Made by a program: the position numbers and the translations under genes. The notes under the pieces were generated by a model that saw nothing but the letters and a program-made list of their open reading frames with translations, was not told where the DNA came from and ran no database searches. Below, in pieces: positions 1 through 6,769 of a stretch of DNA of 12,418 nt (its first letter is position 1; each line of letters opens with the position of its first letter). This DNA comes from Lentisphaeria bacterium (GTDB lineage Bacteria > Verrucomicrobiota > Lentisphaeria > Victivallales > Victivallaceae): NCBI GenBank assembly GCA_900768515.1, contig CAAGDG010000020.1:1-12418 (forward strand). The letters run 5' to 3'.

Positions 1-509
1 ATCAGCAGCAGCCAGACCAGAGCGCGGACCTCGGAACGGTAATCGGACTCTTCACGGTTGCGGCATTCGATGATTTCGCGGATCACGCGGGTCAGTTCCG
101 GATGGCATTCGCCGTCGATGATGTTGTGGAAACCGGGTCCGCAGTATCCGCTGACGTCGCTCCACCGCTCCTGGCCGGTCACGAAGGCGCTGAGCAGCTC
201 CTCCTGGTTCAGGTTGATGAAGCTCCAGGCGGTCTCGCCGCCGGGGGTGCTGTACATGATGTGCACCTCACGGCTGTTGATGAACACCGCATCGCCCTGT
301 TTGAATTTCAGAATCTTGTTGTCCACCAGAAACACGCCGCTGCCGCGGTGGCACCACCCCAGTTCGAGACAGTCGTGGATGTGCGGCGGAATCGGGGGCG
401 TTTCACTGCGGACATTGTAGTCGACCGGCGAAACCGGAAACTCCGGGGACATTTCGATTCTGGCGATCTCTTTTTTCTCAACGTTTGCGACTTTTGATTG
501 AAAAGGCAT
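1..509 (-). CDS. AraC-type transcriptional regulator, N-terminal part (cut by window edge)
   Basis: Reading the minus strand from the ATG at 507-509 gives 169 codons with no stop before the window edge. The N terminus forms a small cupin: residues 41-50 carry PPHIHDCLEL (His43, His45, Glu49), followed by a Gly-rich turn and then QGDAVFINSREVHIM (His83). This is the ligand-binding fold in front of the two helix-turn-helix motifs of many AraC/XylS regulators. The DNA-binding half would lie outside the window, so the family call rests on the cupin and the context. The gene diverges from a dehydrogenase/oxidoreductase operon, so it probably senses a sugar or related substrate and controls that operon. 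A weak purine-rich stretch (GGGAAAAGAG) precedes the start. A plain cupin protein without HTH is the main alternative. Confidence 0.75.
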   Translation of the reverse strand, partial: MPFQSKVANVEKKEIARIEMSPEFPVSPVDYNVRSETPPIPPHIHDCLELGWCHRGSGVFLVDNKILKFKQGDAVFINSREVHIMYSTPGGETAWSFINLNQEELLSAFVTGQERWSDVSGYCGPGFHNIIDGECHPELTRVIREIIECRNREESDYRSEVRALVWLLL

Positions 510-550
510 ACTCTTTTCCCGATTTATGGAAGAAAATACCAGTTTTTTAT

Positions 551-579
551 ACTATAATGGATGCGGAATCAAAATACAA
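551..579 (-). promoter_or_regulatory. Predicted promoter of the AraC-type regulator
   Basis: On the minus strand TTGTAT (574-579) is followed after exactly 17 bp by TATAGT (551-556). Transcription would start near 544, giving a leader of about 35 nt before the ATG at 509. The -10 overlaps the plus-strand TATAAT of the divergent operon. Confidence 0.5.
553..558 (+). promoter_or_regulatory. Perfect -10 box (TATAAT) for the dehydrogenase operon
   Basis: TATAAT occurs at 553-558, about 50 bp upstream of the operon. The bases 16-18 bp further upstream (around 529-536, AAGAAA-like) do not resemble a -35 box. A good -10 without a -35 is typical of an activator-dependent promoter, which would suit the divergent AraC-type protein. 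That last step is inference. Confidence 0.4.
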
Positions 580-609
580 CCCCACGGAAAATGAAAGGAA
601 ATGCCGGAA

Positions 610-1599
610 ATGAAGATGAAACAGATTGTGATGGCCGGGCCGCGCAGGAGTGAGATCGTCAAGGTCGACGTGCCGGAAATCAATCCGGATCAGCTGCTGG
701 TCAAGGTCACCTACACCGGGATGTGCCACTCCGAATGGTATCCCTGGAGCGTGGCGGCCGCCGGTGAAATTTTCGGTCATGAGACGGTCGGCGTGGTCGA
801 GAAGTGCGGCGCCAACGTGACCGGGTTCCAGGTGGGGGACCGGGTGACCGGTCTCGGCGGCGGCGGCTACCGGGAGGTCATCGTCATGGAACCGGCGAAA
901 ACCTGCCACGTTCCGGATAATCTTGCGGATGTCGACGCGATCGTCGAACCGCTCGCCTGTCTGCTGAGCGCCGGAGTCAAGATGATGCCGGTCACACCGG
1001 GCGATCCGATCGCGGTGGTCGGGGCCGGGTACATGGGTCTCGGAATGATTTCGCTCTTCAAGGCGGTCGGATACGGCGACATCGTCGCGGTCGATCCGCG
1101 GCCGGAGGCGCGGGAGAATGCGCTCCGGATGGGGGCGACCGAGGTTTACGCGCCGGAGGAGGTCCCCCAGGAGTACCGTCTCGACTGGAAGGCGATCGGC
1201 ATGCCCGACCTGACCCGTGACGGTCACAAGACCGACATCTTCGGGATCGGATTTCCGAATGTGATGGAGTTCACCGGCACCGAGAGCGGTCTTCAGCTGG
1301 CCGGTGACATGGTTTGCGCCCACGGCCGGATGGGGATCGGCGGCTACCACAACGACGGCATGCGCACCATCGACTACAAGCTCTGGAACTTCAAGGCGAT
1401 GGACACCATCAACTGCCACGAGCGGCGGATCGACTACGAAGCCGGACTCTGCCGCCGCGCTCTGATGCTGGTCTCCCGCGGAATCTGGAAGTTCACCGGC
1501 GTGACCAACCACATCTACGAGATGGAGGAGTTCGACCGCGCCAATGAAGATATGGCCGTCCACCGCGACGGCTTCATCAAGGGGGCGGTCAAGTGCTGA
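610..1599 (+). CDS. Zinc-dependent MDR-family alcohol/polyol dehydrogenase
   Basis: A medium-chain dehydrogenase/reductase of 329 aa. The GroES-like catalytic domain has the usual catalytic zinc ligands: Cys39 in GMCHSEW, His57-Glu58 in FGHE, and Glu113 in VEPLAC. The Rossmann domain has GAGYMG at 138-143 with Asp162 at the end of beta-2, favouring NAD over NADP. The four-cysteine structural zinc lobe of classical ADHs is absent, as in some sorbitol/threonine-type members. An ATG at 601 is in frame, but AAAGGAA abuts it directly. The ATG at 610 has that ribosome-binding sequence about 10 nt upstream, so it is preferred. The 3' end overlaps the next gene by 7 nt, indicating one operon. The substrate is unknown; a sugar alcohol or sugar-derived alcohol fits the neighbourhood. 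Confidence 0.88.
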   Translation: MKMKQIVMAGPRRSEIVKVDVPEINPDQLLVKVTYTGMCHSEWYPWSVAAAGEIFGHETVGVVEKCGANVTGFQVGDRVTGLGGGGYREVIVMEPAKTCHVPDNLADVDAIVEPLACLLSAGVKMMPVTPGDPIAVVGAGYMGLGMISLFKAVGYGDIVAVDPRPEARENALRMGATEVYAPEEVPQEYRLDWKAIGMPDLTRDGHKTDIFGIGFPNVMEFTGTESGLQLAGDMVCAHGRMGIGGYHNDGMRTIDYKLWNFKAMDTINCHERRIDYEAGLCRRALMLVSRGIWKFTGVTNHIYEMEEFDRANEDMAVHRDGFIKGAVKC

Positions 1600-2687
1600 A
1601 GTCTCCGGCCCTGAGAATCGGCATCGTCGGCGCCGGCGTGATGGCCGAATACCACGTCACCGGTTACCGCAAGGCCGGCGCCGAGGTGGTCGCCATCGCC
1701 GACCGCAACCCGGAGGCGGGGACGCGCTTCGCCCGGAAGATGGAGATTCCGGAGGTGTATGCGTCCCTGACCGAACTGCTCGCCAGGTGCCATGTGGATG
1801 CGGTTTCGGTGATCACGCCGAACAAGTTTCACCGGGAGCTGGCGATCGAGGCGCTGGAACATGGCTGCCACGTTTTCTGCGAGAAGCCGCCGGCCCTCTC
1901 CGCCGCCGAGACGATGGAGATGAAACTGGCTGCGGAGCGAAATGGAAAACTGCTCAGCTTCAACTTCAACAACCGGGCGCGGGAAGAGTCCCGCGCGGTG
2001 ATGGACTACATCCGTTCCGGCGAGATGGGGCGGATCAACTCCGCGCAGGCGGTCTGGATGCGCCGTTCCGGGATTCCCGGATTCGGCGGCTGGTTCACCA
2101 GCAAGTCGTTGTCGGGAGGCGGTCCGCTGATCGACCTGCTGCACATGATGGATCTGGCGCTCTACTTCATGGGCTATCCGGAACCGGAGTGGGTCCTGGC
2201 GCAGACCTTCGACGACTTCATCTCCAACCGGAACTTCAAAGGGGTCTGGGGAATCCCGGACGGGGAGAACGGCGTCACCGACGTCGAGAATGCCTGTCAC
2301 GCCTTTCTGCGGTTCCGGAGCGGTCAGGTGCTCTTTGTCCGCTCTTCGTGGGCGGAGATGATCGAACGCGAAGAGATCTACGTCAGTTTGCAGGGGAGCC
2401 GGGCGGGCGCGCTGATCCGCCGCCGGTTCGACCGCGACGGCGTCGACCTGACCAGCCGGGACGACACCCGGCTTTTCACCTGCGAACACGGGCGGCAGGT
2501 GAACCGGAATATCATCCTGCCCAAGGATGAGATGATGGGGCGGATCGATTCGATCGGCAACTTCGTCAACGCGATCCGCGGGGAGGAGCCGGCGCTGGTG
2601 ACGCCGGACGAGGCGGTTTCGCTGATGCGGATCATCGACGGCATCTACCGCTCCGCCCGGGAGGGCGCTCCGGTGCGGTTCGACTGA
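1593..2687 (+). CDS. Gfo/Idh/MocA-family NAD(P)-dependent oxidoreductase
   Basis: A 364-aa protein with an N-terminal Rossmann fold (GIVGAGVMAEYH, about residues 10-21), an acidic residue after beta-2 (IADRN, Asp37), and the family signature CEKPPALS (Lys98 of EKP). The C-terminal alpha/beta domain carries GGGPLIDLLHMMD at 175-187, with the conserved Asp and His of the active site. Members oxidise or reduce sugars, inositols and their derivatives. The GTG start at 1593 lies inside the end of the preceding dehydrogenase gene, behind the G-rich GGGGGCGG at 1581-1588, so translation is probably coupled. Paired MDR and Gfo/Idh enzymes next to an AraC-type regulator suggest consecutive oxidations of one carbohydrate. 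The actual substrate cannot be read from sequence. Confidence 0.9.
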   Translation: MLKSPALRIGIVGAGVMAEYHVTGYRKAGAEVVAIADRNPEAGTRFARKMEIPEVYASLTELLARCHVDAVSVITPNKFHRELAIEALEHGCHVFCEKPPALSAAETMEMKLAAERNGKLLSFNFNNRAREESRAVMDYIRSGEMGRINSAQAVWMRRSGIPGFGGWFTSKSLSGGGPLIDLLHMMDLALYFMGYPEPEWVLAQTFDDFISNRNFKGVWGIPDGENGVTDVENACHAFLRFRSGQVLFVRSSWAEMIEREEIYVSLQGSRAGALIRRRFDRDGVDLTSRDDTRLFTCEHGRQVNRNIILPKDEMMGRIDSIGNFVNAIRGEEPALVTPDEAVSLMRIIDGIYRSAREGAPVRFD

Positions 2688-2718
2688 TCCGGACCGGTCC
2701 GGGACGGAATTTCCCTTG

Positions 2719-2744
2719 AAAAAGCGGCGATTGCCGCTTTTTTT
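2719..2744. terminator. Bidirectional rho-independent terminator
   Basis: AAAAAGCGGC (2719-2728) pairs with GCCGCTTTTT (2733-2742) around a GATT loop. It is followed by T residues on the plus strand and has a complementary T run on the minus strand. It lies between the convergent oxidoreductase operon (ends 2687) and the glycosyltransferase gene (ends 2763), and can serve both. Confidence 0.85.
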
Positions 2745-2762
2745 GTCTTCCACGAATGTGGT

Positions 2763-3809
2763 TCAGAGGAGAGTTCGGCGCAGGAAGCCGGTCAGGATCG
2801 GGGCGTATTTCTGCGTCGAATATTCGAAGGCCCGCCGACGGGCGGCCGCGGCCATCCGGTTCCGGCAGCCGTCGTCTCCGGCGAGGCAGAGCAGAGCGGC
2901 GTTCCACTCCGCCGGGGTGTCCGCCAGAAAGCCGGTTTCGCCGTGGAGCAGCACCCGGCGGTTTTCGCCGACGCCGGAGGCGATCGCGGGGATGCCTGCC
3001 GCCATGTACTGAATCAGTTTGAACGCCGATTTTCCCCGGGCGAAGGGATCCTCCGCGGGGAGCGGCATGATTCCAACATGGCTGCGGCAGAGAAGTTCCG
3101 CCTCGTTTTCCGGCGACCACTCTTCAAACCGCATCGGGACGCCGGGAATCGCCCGCGCTTCCAGCGAGCGGCGGGCGATCACCAGCAGTTCGAAATCGGT
3201 GTGCTGCGCCATGGAGCGGAGCGCCTCCGCCGCCTGTTCGAGATAGGCGTAGGTGACCGGGGTCCCGATCCAGACCACGGTGAAGCGGGGGAACTTCGGG
3301 AACTTCTCCGGTGTGTAGTCGTCGAGGTCCACCGCGGTGGGAACTTTGACCACGTTCGGACAGAGCGCCTGCGCCCGCTTCTCCAGCAGCGTGTTTGCCG
3401 TCACCACGCCGGCGGCATGCCGGATCAGCGTGTCGTATTTGTTCTCCAGGAACGGTTTCCCCGCATAACGCACCCAGACGTCGTCATCGTAATTGAGCAC
3501 GAAACGCCGCTTTCCGATCAGGACGAGTTCGACCGCCGCCGGGAGGCCGGGCAGGAGTTCGTATTCGATCAGGAGCCGCTCCGGGAACCGGAAGGAGTCC
3601 TGGAACCGCCGGAAGCAGGCGGCAAGGGCGCTCCGGCGCGACCGGCCGTTTCCGGCGTAGAGTTTTTCGAGGTAGCGGTTCGGGAAGAAGGGGTGGAACT
3701 CCGGAAGGAATCCCTCCTTTCGAAACGCATCTTCATACTGGTAATAGCGGCACCGGCTCGAAGCGCCGAGCCGATCGTACCGGGTGCAGATGCCGAGCGG
3801 AATATTCAT
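2763..3809 (-). CDS. Glycosyltransferase, GT4-like (group 1) family
   Basis: A 348-aa protein with the GT-B two-domain pattern. The N-terminal half is variable. The C-terminal nucleotide-sugar domain begins near residue 178 (VVWIGTP). It has the GT4 hallmark region at about 245-298: VGIMPLP, then GKSAFKLIQYMAAGIPAIAS, GVGENRRVL and the HGETGFLAD loop. No signal peptide or membrane segment is evident, so it should be cytosolic and transfer a sugar to a lipid or glycan precursor. The ATG (3807-3809) overlaps the stop of the upstream phosphodiesterase gene as ATGA, and there is no clear Shine-Dalgarno sequence, so translation probably depends on reinitiation. An upstream extension of the frame runs into the phosphodiesterase gene and is not coding. 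Donor and acceptor are unknown. Confidence 0.87.
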   Translation of the reverse strand: MNIPLGICTRYDRLGASSRCRYYQYEDAFRKEGFLPEFHPFFPNRYLEKLYAGNGRSRRSALAACFRRFQDSFRFPERLLIEYELLPGLPAAVELVLIGKRRFVLNYDDDVWVRYAGKPFLENKYDTLIRHAAGVVTANTLLEKRAQALCPNVVKVPTAVDLDDYTPEKFPKFPRFTVVWIGTPVTYAYLEQAAEALRSMAQHTDFELLVIARRSLEARAIPGVPMRFEEWSPENEAELLCRSHVGIMPLPAEDPFARGKSAFKLIQYMAAGIPAIASGVGENRRVLLHGETGFLADTPAEWNAALLCLAGDDGCRNRMAAAARRRAFEYSTQKYAPILTGFLRRTLL

Positions 3810-4621
3810 TTGTTCTGGAGCGTTTCGCGCAGGAATCCCGGCCGGTTGGTGGTGATTGAATCGATTCCGGCGGCGGCGTAGCGCTCGGCGTTTTTCGGGG
3901 AGTCGACGGTCCAGACGTGGACCGAGAGTCCCGCATTCCGGAAGAAATCGACCATATTCGCGTCGAAGCGGGCGTGTCCGCTCAGGCTGACGCCGTCGGC
4001 CCGGATTGCCCGGGCGCGTTCGAGCAGCTTTTCGCGCGACGGGACAAGCCTGCCGCTGGTCTTGTCGGTTTTCAAACTGGCGAGGAGGAAAGTTCGATGT
4101 TCCGGCATCGCCTGTTTGACCGCCCCCAGGATCGAGTCGCTGAAGCTGATGAAGATGATCTGGTCGGCTTCGAGTCCGGAATCGGTGACCGCTTTCTTCA
4201 GCGGCGCGACGATGCGGGGATCGCCGCTTTTGATTTCGACGTAGCAGAGCTTTCCTTCCGGCACCGTCGCCAGAAGTTCGGAGAGCAGCGGCAGTTTTTC
4301 GCCGCGGAAAGCGCCGCCCTTCCAGGAGCCGGCGTCGAGTTTGCGCAGTTCTGCCAGCGGCGTCCGGGCGACCGGGAGGTCGCGATCGGTGGTCCGGCCG
4401 GTGGTTTTGTCGTGACAAACCAGGAGGGCGCCGTCGGAGGTGAGCATGACATCGCATTCGAGTCCGTCGGCATTCTGCTTCCAGGCGAGCCGGGCGGAGG
4501 CGACGGTGTTTTCCGGCGCTTCCCGGGAGGCGCCCCGGTGGGCGATGATCAACGGTTCCGCGGCACCGAGGATGCCGCCCAGCAGGAGACCGCCCAGCAT
4601 GGCCAGTCGGATTGTATGCAT
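3806..4621 (-). CDS. Secreted glycerophosphodiester phosphodiesterase (GDPD family)
   Basis: A 271-aa protein. The start at 4621 is chosen over the upstream in-frame ATG at 4672 because GGAGGA sits 4-5 nt before it and because it opens a signal peptide (MHTIRLAM, then a Gly/Leu-rich core), with likely cleavage near GAA|EP (residue 21). The mature protein has the GDPD TIM-barrel motifs: IAHRGAS with catalytic His28-Arg29, APENT with Glu37-Asn38, GLECDV with metal-binding Glu55 and Asp57, His70 in VCHDKTTGRTTD, and YVEIK with Glu129. The family hydrolyses glycerophosphodiesters to an alcohol and glycerol-3-phosphate, Ca2+ or Mg2+ dependently. The signal peptide places it in the periplasm, resembling GlpQ in location but shorter. 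It is translationally coupled to the glycosyltransferase gene downstream. Confidence 0.9.
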   Translation of the reverse strand: MHTIRLAMLGGLLLGGILGAAEPLIIAHRGASREAPENTVASARLAWKQNADGLECDVMLTSDGALLVCHDKTTGRTTDRDLPVARTPLAELRKLDAGSWKGGAFRGEKLPLLSELLATVPEGKLCYVEIKSGDPRIVAPLKKAVTDSGLEADQIIFISFSDSILGAVKQAMPEHRTFLLASLKTDKTSGRLVPSREKLLERARAIRADGVSLSGHARFDANMVDFFRNAGLSVHVWTVDSPKNAERYAAAGIDSITTNRPGFLRETLQNK

Positions 4622-4643
4622 TCGTTCCTCCGGAAAGGTTGGA

Positions 4644-4665
4644 ATATTGTTTTTTTCTACAATAT
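4644..4665. repeat. Inverted repeat ATATTGT-N8-ACAATAT (candidate operator)
   Basis: Seven-base arms at 4644-4650 and 4659-4665 are exact reverse complements. The element covers the predicted minus-strand -10 of the phosphodiesterase/glycosyltransferase operon, a position where a bound repressor would block transcription. It lies in AT-rich DNA, so chance is possible. Confidence 0.35.
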
Positions 4666-4686
4666 CGCGCAATCCCGTTTTTACAA
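4659..4686 (-). promoter_or_regulatory. Predicted promoter of the phosphodiesterase/glycosyltransferase operon
   Basis: On the minus strand TTGTAA (4681-4686), a 16-bp spacer and TATTGT (4659-4664) form a plausible sigma-70-type promoter. The start would be near 4652, about 30 nt before the ATG at 4621. Confidence 0.35.
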
Positions 4687-4697
4687 CCCCGGTGCTG

Positions 4698-4711
4698 TTA
4701 CAATTTTGTAA
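4698..4711. repeat. Palindrome TTACAA-TT-TTGTAA
   Basis: Six-base arms are perfectly complementary around TT. Further copies of the half-site occur at 4681-4686 (TTACAA) and 4737-4742 (TTGTAA). It sits between the two divergent promoters and may bind a regulator. Confidence 0.3.
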
Positions 4712-4771
4712 AGCAAAAAGGAAAAAATGACATTTTTTGTAAAATCAGTTTTGCATGTTGTTGTTTGCAAG

Positions 4772-4788
4772 ATATTGGAATTCAATAT
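4772..4788. repeat. Dyad ATATTG-N5-CAATAT upstream of the sigma-54 promoter
   Basis: Arms 4772-4777 and 4783-4788 are exact reverse complements around GAATT. The centre is about 55 bp upstream of the predicted sigma-54 start. The half-site ATATTG is the same as in the 4644-4665 repeat. Confidence 0.3.
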
Positions 4789-4808
4789 AATAAGAAAAAA
4801 TTTCCGGT

Positions 4809-4825
4809 TTGGCACATCTTGTGCT
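4809..4825 (+). promoter_or_regulatory. Sigma-54 (RpoN) -24/-12 promoter of the P-II/ammonium transporter operon
   Basis: TGGCAC (4810-4815), five bases, then GTGCT (4821-4825) matches the RpoN consensus TGGCAC-N5-TTGCW at 10 of 11 positions. The invariant GG (4811-4812) and GC (4823-4824) are exactly 10 bp apart. Transcription would start near 4836, giving a leader of about 35 nt to the ATG at 4871. The genes downstream are classical nitrogen-regulated targets. A canonical NtrC site (TGCACCA-N3-TGGTGCA) is not visible upstream. Confidence 0.78.
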
Positions 4826-4870
4826 TAAAAAAAGTGTCGTCCTGAATTCAAGCAACGAACAGGTGAAAAC

Positions 4871-5212
4871 ATGAAATTGATCATTGCCTACATCAAACCG
4901 GAACGATTGAACGCGGTCAAGCAGGAACTCTACAAACGGGACATTTTCAAGATGTCCGTGAGCAATGCGCTGGGCTGCGGTCAGCAGAAGGGGTACGTGG
5001 AGACCTATCGCGGCGCCATCTCCGAGGTGAATCTTCTCAAGAAGGTCCGGATTGCGATCGCTGTGAACGACGAATACGTGCAGCCGACGATCGAAGGTCT
5101 GATTGCCGGCGCCCGTACCGGCCATATCGGGGATGGAAAGATCTTCGTTCTGCCGATGGATCAGTGCATCCGGATCCGGACCGGCGAACACGGGCCCGAG
5201 GCGATCGGGTGA
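4871..5212 (+). CDS. glnK: P-II family nitrogen regulatory protein
   Basis: A 113-aa P-II trimer subunit that aligns without gaps to the E. coli protein numbering through residue 103. Conserved ligand residues are present: Gln39 in GQQKG, Lys58, the GDGKIFV strand with Lys90, and Arg101/Arg103 in RIRTGE. P-II proteins bind ATP/ADP and 2-oxoglutarate and dock on AmtB to block ammonium entry. In the T-loop (YRGAIS, 46-51) the usual uridylylated Tyr51 is Ser, and the cyanobacterial phospho-Ser49 position is Ala, so neither known covalent site is present. AGGTG lies 5 nt upstream of the ATG. The amt gene follows after 49 nt, hence the GlnK-type name; GlnB is an equally valid label by sequence alone. 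Expression should depend on the sigma-54 promoter at 4809-4825. Confidence 0.93.
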   Translation: MKLIIAYIKPERLNAVKQELYKRDIFKMSVSNALGCGQQKGYVETYRGAISEVNLLKKVRIAIAVNDEYVQPTIEGLIAGARTGHIGDGKIFVLPMDQCIRIRTGEHGPEAIG

Positions 5213-5261
5213 GCGGAGAAAACGGATGGAACGGAATTTGCGGAACTGGAGAGCTTAAATC

Positions 5262-6650
5262 ATGGATATTAGAAAAATATTTTGTGCCGTTCTGGCCGGA
5301 ACCGGCTGTGCCGCGCTTTCGGCCGGAGAAGCTGCGGGTGATGCCGCCGTCATCGTGACCGAAACCGCGATCCCAGCGGCCGCTGCGACAGTCGCCACTG
5401 CCGCGACCGCGGCGGACGCCCTCTTTACGGCGAACAACATCTGGATTTTGATCGGCGGCATGCTGGTCTTTCTGATGCACCTCGGATTTGCCACGGTGGA
5501 GTCGGGGCTTTGCCGCGCCAAAAACTGTACGAACATCCTCTTCAAAAACACCATCACCCCGCCGATCGGTTTTCTGACCTATGCGATCTGCGGATTCAGT
5601 CTGATGTATCCCGGCACCGACTGGGTGGTCGGCAAGGTAATCGGATTTTCGGGGTTCGGCATGGGCGCTGATCCGGCACAGGCGGCGATTGACTACAATG
5701 GCGGAAACTTCACCTACTGGAGCGATTTCTTCTTCCAGGGGATGTTCGCCGCGACCGCCGCGACCATCGTCTCCGGCGCGGTGGCGGAACGGATCAAGGT
5801 CAACGCCTATGTGATTTTCACCTTGATCTACGTCTCGCTGGTCTATCCGATTGTCGGTTCGTGGGGATGGGGCGGCGGATGGCTGGCGGAGAGTTTTCAG
5901 TTTCATGACTTTGCGGGATCGACCTTCGTACACAGCGTCGGCGGCTGGGCGGCTCTGGCCGGGGTACTGCTGCTGGGACCGCGGATTGGAAAGTATGTAA
6001 ATGGGCGTGTCTGTTCGCTGCCCGGCCACAGTATGCCGCTGGCGACCATCGGAGTCTTCTGTCTGTGGCTCGGCTGGTTCGGATTCAACGGCGGTTCGGT
6101 GCTGAGCGGCGACCCGACCAAAATCTCGTATGTGCTCTGCACCACGATGTTCGGAGCGAGCGCCGGGGTGATGGGCGCGATGCTGGCAAGTTTCCTCTTT
6201 CTGCACAAGCCGGACCTTTCGATGATTCTCAACGGCTGTCTGGCCGGACTGGTGGCGATCACCGCCGGGGCGGACTGCGTGACTCCGGTTTCGTCGATCG
6301 TGATCGGAGGAATCGGCGGATTCATCGTGGTGCCTGCGGTGCTGATTTTCGACCGGCTGCAGCTTGACGATCCGGTCGGCGCGCTGTCGGTCCACCTGGT
6401 CAACGGCGTCTGGGGAACGCTCGCGGTCGGCATCTTCGCGATGGAGGGAACCGGCTGCACCTTCCTCGGCCAGCTGATCGGAGTCGCCGCGGTTGCCGCG
6501 GTCTGTTTCCCAAGCTCCCTGCTGATCTTCCACGTGCTCAAAAAGAGCATGGGAATCCGGGTCTCGGAAGAGGAGGAGCTGCGCGGGCTGGATATCGGAG
6601 AACATGGCATGGAGGCCTACGCCGGATTCCAGATCTTCACCAATCAGTAA
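5262..6650 (+). CDS. amtB: Ammonium transporter (Amt/AmtB family)
   Basis: A 462-aa inner-membrane channel with an N-terminal signal-like segment followed by an Ala/Thr-rich stretch (about 23-55), then about eleven membrane helices starting near NNIWILIGG. The conserved pore histidines are His224 (STFVHSVGGWAA) and His378 (GALSVHLVNGVWG). The F-gate region FFFQGMFAATAATIVSG (157-172) is clear. The cytosolic tail ends with the Amt signature RGLDIGEHGMEAY (441-453), which communicates with P-II. It moves ammonium when nitrogen is scarce. TGGAGAG lies 8 nt before the ATG. It is second in the operon after the P-II gene and is closed by a strong terminator, so co-expression and direct P-II gating are expected. 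Confidence 0.96.
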   Translation: MDIRKIFCAVLAGTGCAALSAGEAAGDAAVIVTETAIPAAAATVATAATAADALFTANNIWILIGGMLVFLMHLGFATVESGLCRAKNCTNILFKNTITPPIGFLTYAICGFSLMYPGTDWVVGKVIGFSGFGMGADPAQAAIDYNGGNFTYWSDFFFQGMFAATAATIVSGAVAERIKVNAYVIFTLIYVSLVYPIVGSWGWGGGWLAESFQFHDFAGSTFVHSVGGWAALAGVLLLGPRIGKYVNGRVCSLPGHSMPLATIGVFCLWLGWFGFNGGSVLSGDPTKISYVLCTTMFGASAGVMGAMLASFLFLHKPDLSMILNGCLAGLVAITAGADCVTPVSSIVIGGIGGFIVVPAVLIFDRLQLDDPVGALSVHLVNGVWGTLAVGIFAMEGTGCTFLGQLIGVAAVAAVCFPSSLLIFHVLKKSMGIRVSEEEELRGLDIGEHGMEAYAGFQIFTNQ

Positions 6651-6693
6651 ATCCACTCCATCCGCCCCTCGTTCCCGGGGGCGGAGATTCCCG

Positions 6694-6731
6694 AAAACTC
6701 CGTGCGCCCCGCCAAGTTGCCGCGGAGTTTT
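6694..6731. terminator. Weak stem AAAACTCCG/CGGAGTTTT after amtB
   Basis: Nine-base arms at 6694-6702 and 6723-6731 are perfectly complementary around a 20-nt loop, with a short T run on the plus strand and four T residues when read on the minus strand. It may act as a backup terminator for the ribonuclease gene coming from the other side. Confidence 0.4.
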
Positions 6732-6732
6732 T

Positions 6733-6769
6733 CCCCGGTCTGTTTGCCTGCAGACCGGGGCTTTTTTTT
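6733..6769 (+). terminator. Strong rho-independent terminator of the nitrogen operon
   Basis: CCCCGGTCTG (6733-6742) pairs perfectly with CAGACCGGGG (6751-6760) around an 8-nt loop, followed by C and eight T residues (6762-6769). The T run reaches the stop codon of the convergent ribonuclease gene, so the element is compactly shared. Confidence 0.92.

Noticed and set aside
4622..4672. N-terminal extension of the phosphodiesterase from ATG 4672
   Set aside because: The 17 extra residues are charged and would bury the signal peptide; GGAGGA sits correctly before 4621.
4622..4808. Canonical NtrC enhancer sites (TGCACCA-N3-TGGTGCA) upstream of the sigma-54 promoter
   Set aside because: None found on reading the region; only unrelated AT-rich dyads are present.
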